A DNA stretch of 64,000 nucleotides, from contig NZ_CP042163.1 of NCBI RefSeq assembly GCF_007725405.1, positions 3,100,001-3,164,000 of the forward strand, written 5' to 3'. Shown here in pieces: positions 59,815-64,000 of the stretch. Source of the stretch: Shouchella miscanthi. GTDB lineage: Bacteria > Bacillota > Bacilli > Bacillales > Bacillaceae_D. The notes under the pieces are model-generated. The model was not told the origin of the DNA and did no database searches. It was given only the letters and a program-made list of their open reading frames with translations. Made by a program: the position numbers and the translations under genes. The stretch's first letter is position 1. Each line of letters begins with the position of its first letter.

Positions 59815-62676
59815 TTATGATGAAAACTCGAATTTTTCTGCGTACCGCGCTTTATCTCTTTCCAATATTGGTTTTAAATACCGGCCAGTATAGGAACCTT
59901 CTACTTCAGCCACCGCTTCAGGAGTACCTTGCGCAACGAGCTGTCCGCCACCAGTTCCACCTTCTGGTCCAAGATCAATAATATGATCCACAGTTTTAAT
60001 GACATCGAGATTATGTTCAATAACAAGTACCGAATCGCCATTATCAACAAGTCGTTGAAGAACACGCAATAACCGATCAATATCATCTACATGTAAGCCT
60101 GTTGTTGGTTCATCCAATATATAAAGGGTTCTTCCAGTCGGGCGTTTATGAAGTTGCGATGCTAGCTTGACTCGCTGAGCTTCTCCACCTGATAACGTTG
60201 TTGCTGGTTGACCAAGACGAACATAGCCTAAGCCGACATCAATAAGCGTTTGGATTTTACGCTTAATTTTTGGAATGCTACCAAAAAACTCAACGCCTTC
60301 TTCTACTGTCATTTCAAGCACATCAGCAATCGTTTTATTTTTATAGGTCACTTCTAGCGTTTCTCGGTTATAGCGTTTCCCGTGGCACACTTCACATGGG
60401 ACATACACGTCAGGTAAAAAGTGCATTTCAATCTTAATAATCCCATCACCTTTACAAGCTTCACATCTTCCACCTTTTACGTTAAAGCTGAACCGGCCCT
60501 TTTTATATCCTCTGACTTTTGCTTCGTTTGTTAATGCAAATACATCACGAATATCGTCAAACACACTCGTATACGTTGCTGGATTTGACCTAGGCGTTCG
60601 TCCAATTGGTGATTGATCAATATCAATGACCTTGTCCATTTCTTCAATACCGACAATTTCTTTGTGCTTTCCTGGCTTCTCTTTAGCACGATGAATTTTT
60701 TGCGCTAATGATTTATGAACAATTTCATTAACCAGCGTACTTTTACCGGATCCCGAAACACCGGTAATAGCAGTAAACACACCTAAAGGAAACGTAACAT
60801 TGATATTCTTTAAGTTGTTTTCTGTTGCACTTTTGACCACGAACTGCCTACCCGTAAGTGGTCTCCGTTCGGTTGGCACATGAATAAATTTTTCCCCAGC
60901 CAAATATTGACCTGTTAATGAGTTCGGATCGTCAATAAGCTCTTGGGGTGTACCTTGTGCCGTTACATAGCCACCATGTACACCTGCACCTGGCCCGATA
61001 TCAATAATGTGATCAGCCGCTAGCATTGTGTCTTCATCGTGTTCAACGACAATCAAAGTATTTCCTAAATCACGCATCCGCTTTAACGTTTCAATTAAAC
61101 GATCATTATCTCTTTGATGTAATCCAATAGAAGGCTCATCGAGAATGTACAGCACCCCCATGAGAGAAGAGCCGATTTGAGTTGCTAAACGAATTCGCTG
61201 TGCTTCTCCGCCTGATAACGTGCCAGCAGCTCGTGATAACGTTAAATAATCAAGCCCAACATTAATGAGAAAACCAATTCGGTCTTCTATTTCTTTCAAA
61301 ATTAACCTTGAAATTGAACGATCTTTTTCAGATAGCTCTAATGTTTGCATAAACTGCAGTGCATCCGTACATGAGTATTGGTTCACTTCACCTAAATGCT
61401 TCCCACCTACAAAAACAGCTAACGCTTCTTTCTTTAAACGGTACCCTTTACACGTGGGACAGTTTTTTTGCGACATATACGTTTCCATTTGTTCACGAAT
61501 GTAATCAGAGCTGGTTTCTCTATATCTACGACCAACATTTGCAAGCACACCTTCAAATACAATCATATGCTCACGTACGCGACCAAAGTCATTTTCATAA
61601 TGAAAGAAGATCTTTTCTTTTCCGCTGCCGTTTAAAATAATGGATTGATGTTTTTCTGGAAGCTGATTAAACGGCACATCCATGTCTATCGAGAAATGCT
61701 CACATACTGCCTCAAGTAATTGTGGATAGTAATTCGAACTTGTTGGCTCCCACGGCGCAACAGCATGATCTCTCAATGTCCTGTCAGCATCCGGTATGAC
61801 AAGCTCAGCATCGACTTCCTGCTTCACACCTAGTCCGTCGCAAGTTGTACAAGCACCGTATGGGCTATTAAACGAAAAAAATCTCGGCTCTAGCTCAGGA
61901 ATGGAAAAACCACATTCTGGACAAGCGTGATGCTGGCTAAAGAGTAATTCTTCACCATCAATTACGTCAATTAACACTCGCCCTTCTGCGAGATTTAAAG
62001 CCGTTTCTAGAGAGTCAGCCATTCTTGTTTGAATGCCATCTTTTACAACGATCCTGTCAATGACGACTTCAACACTATGTTTTTTATTTTTATCAAGCTG
62101 AATATCGTCTGTCGCTTCTCTCATTTCACCATTGACACGCACACGTACAAATCCATCTTTTTTGATTTGATCAAATACTTTTGCGTGCGTTCCTTTTCGC
62201 CCCGATACCATTGGAGCAAGAATTTGCATTTTTGTACGTTCAGGGAACTGCAACAATTGATCGACCATTTGCTGAATCGTTTGTGAAGTGATCTCTATAC
62301 CGTGCTTAGGGCAGATCGGTTTTCCAATTCGAGCATAAAGAAGCCTAAGATAGTCGTGAATTTCAGTGACAGTCCCCACCGTTGAACGTGGGTTTCGACT
62401 CGTTGTTTTCTGATCAATTGAAATGGCTGGAGACAGTCCCTCAATGGCATCAACATCAGGCTTATCCATCTGTCCTAGAAATTGACGAGCATAAGCGGAC
62501 AATGATTCTACATAGCGTCTTTGGCCTTCCGCATAAATGGTATCAAACGCTAAGGAAGACTTTCCAGACCCAGACAAGCCTGTCAAAACGACTAGCTTTC
62601 CTCTAGGAATGGATACATCCATATTTTTTAAATTATTTGATCGTGCACCTTTAACGATAATCTCTTCTTGTGCCAT
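59815..62676 (-). CDS. uvrA: UvrA, excinuclease ABC subunit A
   Basis: 953-residue damage-recognition ATPase of nucleotide excision repair. First Walker [15 protein letters not shown] near residue 31; second [11 protein letters not shown] in the C-terminal half; two ABC signatures SGGEAQR; zinc fingers CPECGF...CTTC and CEACKG...CEVC. It works with UvrB, encoded directly upstream (four bases). Confidence 0.99.
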   Translation of the reverse strand: MAQEEIIVKGARSNNLKNMDVSIPRGKLVVLTGLSGSGKSSLAFDTIYAEGQRRYVESLSAYARQFLGQMDKPDVDAIEGLSPAISIDQKTTSRNPRSTVGTVTEIHDYLRLLYARIGKPICPKHGIEITSQTIQQMVDQLLQFPERTKMQILAPMVSGRKGTHAKVFDQIKKDGFVRVRVNGEMREATDDIQLDKNKKHSVEVVIDRIVVKDGIQTRMADSLETALNLAEGRVLIDVIDGEELLFSQHHACPECGFSIPELEPRFFSFNSPYGACTTCDGLGVKQEVDAELVIPDADRTLRDHAVAPWEPTSSNYYPQLLEAVCEHFSIDMDVPFNQLPEKHQSIILNGSGKEKIFFHYENDFGRVREHMIVFEGVLANVGRRYRETSSDYIREQMETYMSQKNCPTCKGYRLKKEALAVFVGGKHLGEVNQYSCTDALQFMQTLELSEKDRSISRLILKEIEDRIGFLINVGLDYLTLSRAAGTLSGGEAQRIRLATQIGSSLMGVLYILDEPSIGLHQRDNDRLIETLKRMRDLGNTLIVVEHDEDTMLAADHIIDIGPGAGVHGGYVTAQGTPQELIDDPNSLTGQYLAGEKFIHVPTERRPLTGRQFVVKSATENNLKNINVTFPLGVFTAITGVSGSGKSTLVNEIVHKSLAQKIHRAKEKPGKHKEIVGIEEMDKVIDIDQSPIGRTPRSNPATYTSVFDDIRDVFALTNEAKVRGYKKGRFSFNVKGGRCEACKGDGIIKIEMHFLPDVYVPCEVCHGKRYNRETLEVTYKNKTIADVLEMTVEEGVEFFGSIPKIKRKIQTLIDVGLGYVRLGQPATTLSGGEAQRVKLASQLHKRPTGRTLYILDEPTTGLHVDDIDRLLRVLQRLVDNGDSVLVIEHNLDVIKTVDHIIDLGPEGGTGGGQLVAQGTPEAVAEVEGSYTGRYLKPILERDKARYAEKFEFSS

Positions 62677-62680
62677 ACCG

Positions 62681-64000
62681 TCATCCTTCCGCTTTAAGCT
62701 CTAACAGCATATCTCGAAGCTCTGCTGCCCGCTCGAAGTTTAAGTCTTTTGCCGCTTGCTTCATTTCTACTTCTATTTGAGCAATTGTTTTTTCGCGTTC
62801 TTTTTTCGTCATTTTTTGTTGCGGTTTCTTCGTTACGTCATATTCCCCTTCATCTTCAGCAGCATAGGTCGCTTGCACCACATCCGGGATTTTCTTTTGA
62901 ATTGTTTGTGGCGTAATGCCGTGTTTTTTATTAAAGGCTTCTTGAATTTCTCGACGACGTTTTGTTTCACTAATCGCGACTTCCATTGAACCGGTTATTT
63001 TATCTGCGTACATAATAACTCGACCGTGTTCATTTCGAGCAGCACGTCCAATTGTTTGAATAAGAGATCGCTCTGCACGTAAGAATCCTTCTTTATCAGC
63101 ATCTAAAATCGCGACAAGAGATACTTCTGGAATATCTAACCCTTCTCTTAATAAATTGATCCCAATAAGGACATCAAACGTCCCCAATCGAAGCTGACGA
63201 ATGATCTCTAGACGGTCTAACGTTTTTACTTCTGAATGTAAATAACGAACTTTAATTCCAAGTTCCTTTAAGTAGTCCGTTAAGTCCTCAGACATTTTTT
63301 TCGTTAAGGTCGTCACTAAGACACGTTCGTCACGCTCAATCTGCTCATGGATTTCTCCAATTAAATCATCAATTTGCCCTTCAATTGGTCGGACTTCAAT
63401 TGGTGGATCAAGCAAGCCAGTTGGTCGAATAATTTGTTCAACCATCTCAGGAGTGTGCTCTAGCTCATACGGGCCAGGCGTAGCCGATACGTAAACGGCT
63501 TGACTTATTTTTTCTTCAAATTCAGCGAATTTTAATGGTCTGTTATCGAGTGCAGACGGCAAACGAAAGCCATGGTTAACGAGTACTTCTTTTCGCGCTC
63601 GGTCACCATTGTACATCCCTCTTACTTGCGGTAATGTTACGTGAGATTCATCCATAATTAATAGAAAGTCTTCTGGAAAGAAATCAATTAACGTGTACGG
63701 GGTTGCCCCTGACTCACGTAAGGTTAAATGCCTAGAATAGTTTTCAATGCCTGAACAAAATCCCATCTCCGCCATCATTTCAAGATCATAGCGTGTTCGT
63801 TGCTCAAGTCTTTGTGCTTCAAGCAACTTTCCATCCGCATGAAGCGCTTTTAATCGTTCTTCTAGTTCGGCTTCAATATTTTCAATTGCTTTTTTCATTT
63901 TTTCTTCACGGGTAACAAAGTGAGAGGCTGGAAAAATCGATACATGGTTTCGCTCTCCCTTGATCTCTCCAGTTAATGCATCGACTTCGGTCATACGATC
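62681..64000 (-). CDS. uvrB: UvrB, excinuclease ABC subunit B (partial, C-terminal part)
   Basis: Damage-verification helicase of excision repair. The N-terminal part, including the Walker A, lies beyond the window end. Here are [12 protein letters not shown], the beta-hairpin and domains 2-4 with [53 protein letters not shown] and [13 protein letters not shown], then the C-terminal UVR domain ([21 protein letters not shown]). 440 codons are visible, open to the edge. Confidence 0.97.
   Translation of the reverse strand, partial: DRMTEVDALTGEIKGERNHVSIFPASHFVTREEKMKKAIENIEAELEERLKALHADGKLLEAQRLEQRTRYDLEMMAEMGFCSGIENYSRHLTLRESGATPYTLIDFFPEDFLLIMDESHVTLPQVRGMYNGDRARKEVLVNHGFRLPSALDNRPLKFAEFEEKISQAVYVSATPGPYELEHTPEMVEQIIRPTGLLDPPIEVRPIEGQIDDLIGEIHEQIERDERVLVTTLTKKMSEDLTDYLKELGIKVRYLHSEVKTLDRLEIIRQLRLGTFDVLIGINLLREGLDIPEVSLVAILDADKEGFLRAERSLIQTIGRAARNEHGRVIMYADKITGSMEVAISETKRRREIQEAFNKKHGITPQTIQKKIPDVVQATYAAEDEGEYDVTKKPQQKMTKKEREKTIAQIEVEMKQAAKDLNFERAAELRDMLLELKAEG

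Overview
The window is a stretch of low-GC Gram-positive chromosome from a spore-forming Bacillaceae member. Gene order largely follows Bacillus subtilis (suf / yurZ / metNPQ / yusG / gcvH / yusI / fadEAN / coat gene; secG-est-rnr-smpB-ssrA; cggR-gapA-pgk-tpiA-gpmI-eno; crh-whiA-yvcK-rapZ-nudix-trxB; hisZGDBHAFI; hprK-lgt-yvoD-ppaX-yvoF; yvlBCD-uvrAB). Acidic secreted lipoproteins would suit an alkaliphilic or halotolerant relative, but the species cannot be named from the sequence. Nearly every gene is on the minus strand; only clpP and two spore-coat genes are on the plus strand.

Layout. 1-1722: start of the suf Fe-S assembly operon (sufC, partial sufD). 1800-4100: a possible tiny ORF, then an operon of a divergent PduO-type cobalamin adenosyltransferase-like protein, a B12/siderophore-binding lipoprotein and a YurZ-like protein. 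4144-6917: metNPQ methionine importer behind a textbook S-box (SAM) riboswitch and sigma-A promoter. 6933-8269: an MFS transporter gene broken by one in-frame stop, preceded by a long interrupted palindrome. 8282-15011: yusG, gcvH, an Spx/ArsC-like gene and the FadR-type beta-oxidation operon fadN-fadA-fadE. 15115-15837: two CotF-like coat genes with a possible sigma-G promoter. 15859-22047: large catalase, glycosyltransferase, class III aminotransferase, YjiH membrane protein, histidine phosphatase. 22092-28720: tmRNA, smpB, DoxX, RNase R, two alpha/beta hydrolases, a luciferase-like oxidoreductase, secG. 28787-31280: a split-barrel protein, a UbiX-like protein and a TagC/phage-receptor-like beta-propeller. 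31425-38513: the glycolytic operon under CggR. 38524-41334: glutaredoxin-like gene, rpoN (with cre site), clpP (with CtsR box), DUF4870 protein. 41415-47382: crh-whiA-yvcK-rapZ-nudix, trxB and a TPR protein. 47472-53997: histidine operon. 54043-58066: hprK-lgt-yvoD-ppaX-yvoF. 58091-64000: yvlBCD, uvrA and the 3' part of uvrB.

The genes form a coherent carbon-control picture: HPr kinase/phosphorylase, Crh, the pyrophosphatase PpaX, a candidate CcpA site upstream of rpoN, CggR on glycolysis, YvcK/RapZ on envelope and central metabolism, and FadR on fatty acids. SmpB, tmRNA, RNase R and ClpP provide trans-translation and the matching decay functions.

No CRISPR array, insertion sequence, prophage block or obvious new defence system was seen. 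The most unusual items are the divergent adenosyltransferase-like gene in the B12 cluster, the TagC-like propeller gene, the nonsense-interrupted MFS gene, the palindrome over its probable promoter, and a CggR operator that overlaps the nominal cggR ATG, with a perfectly spaced ribosome site just before an in-frame AUU codon. No intergenic stretch is longer than 300 bases apart from the one occupied by tmRNA.
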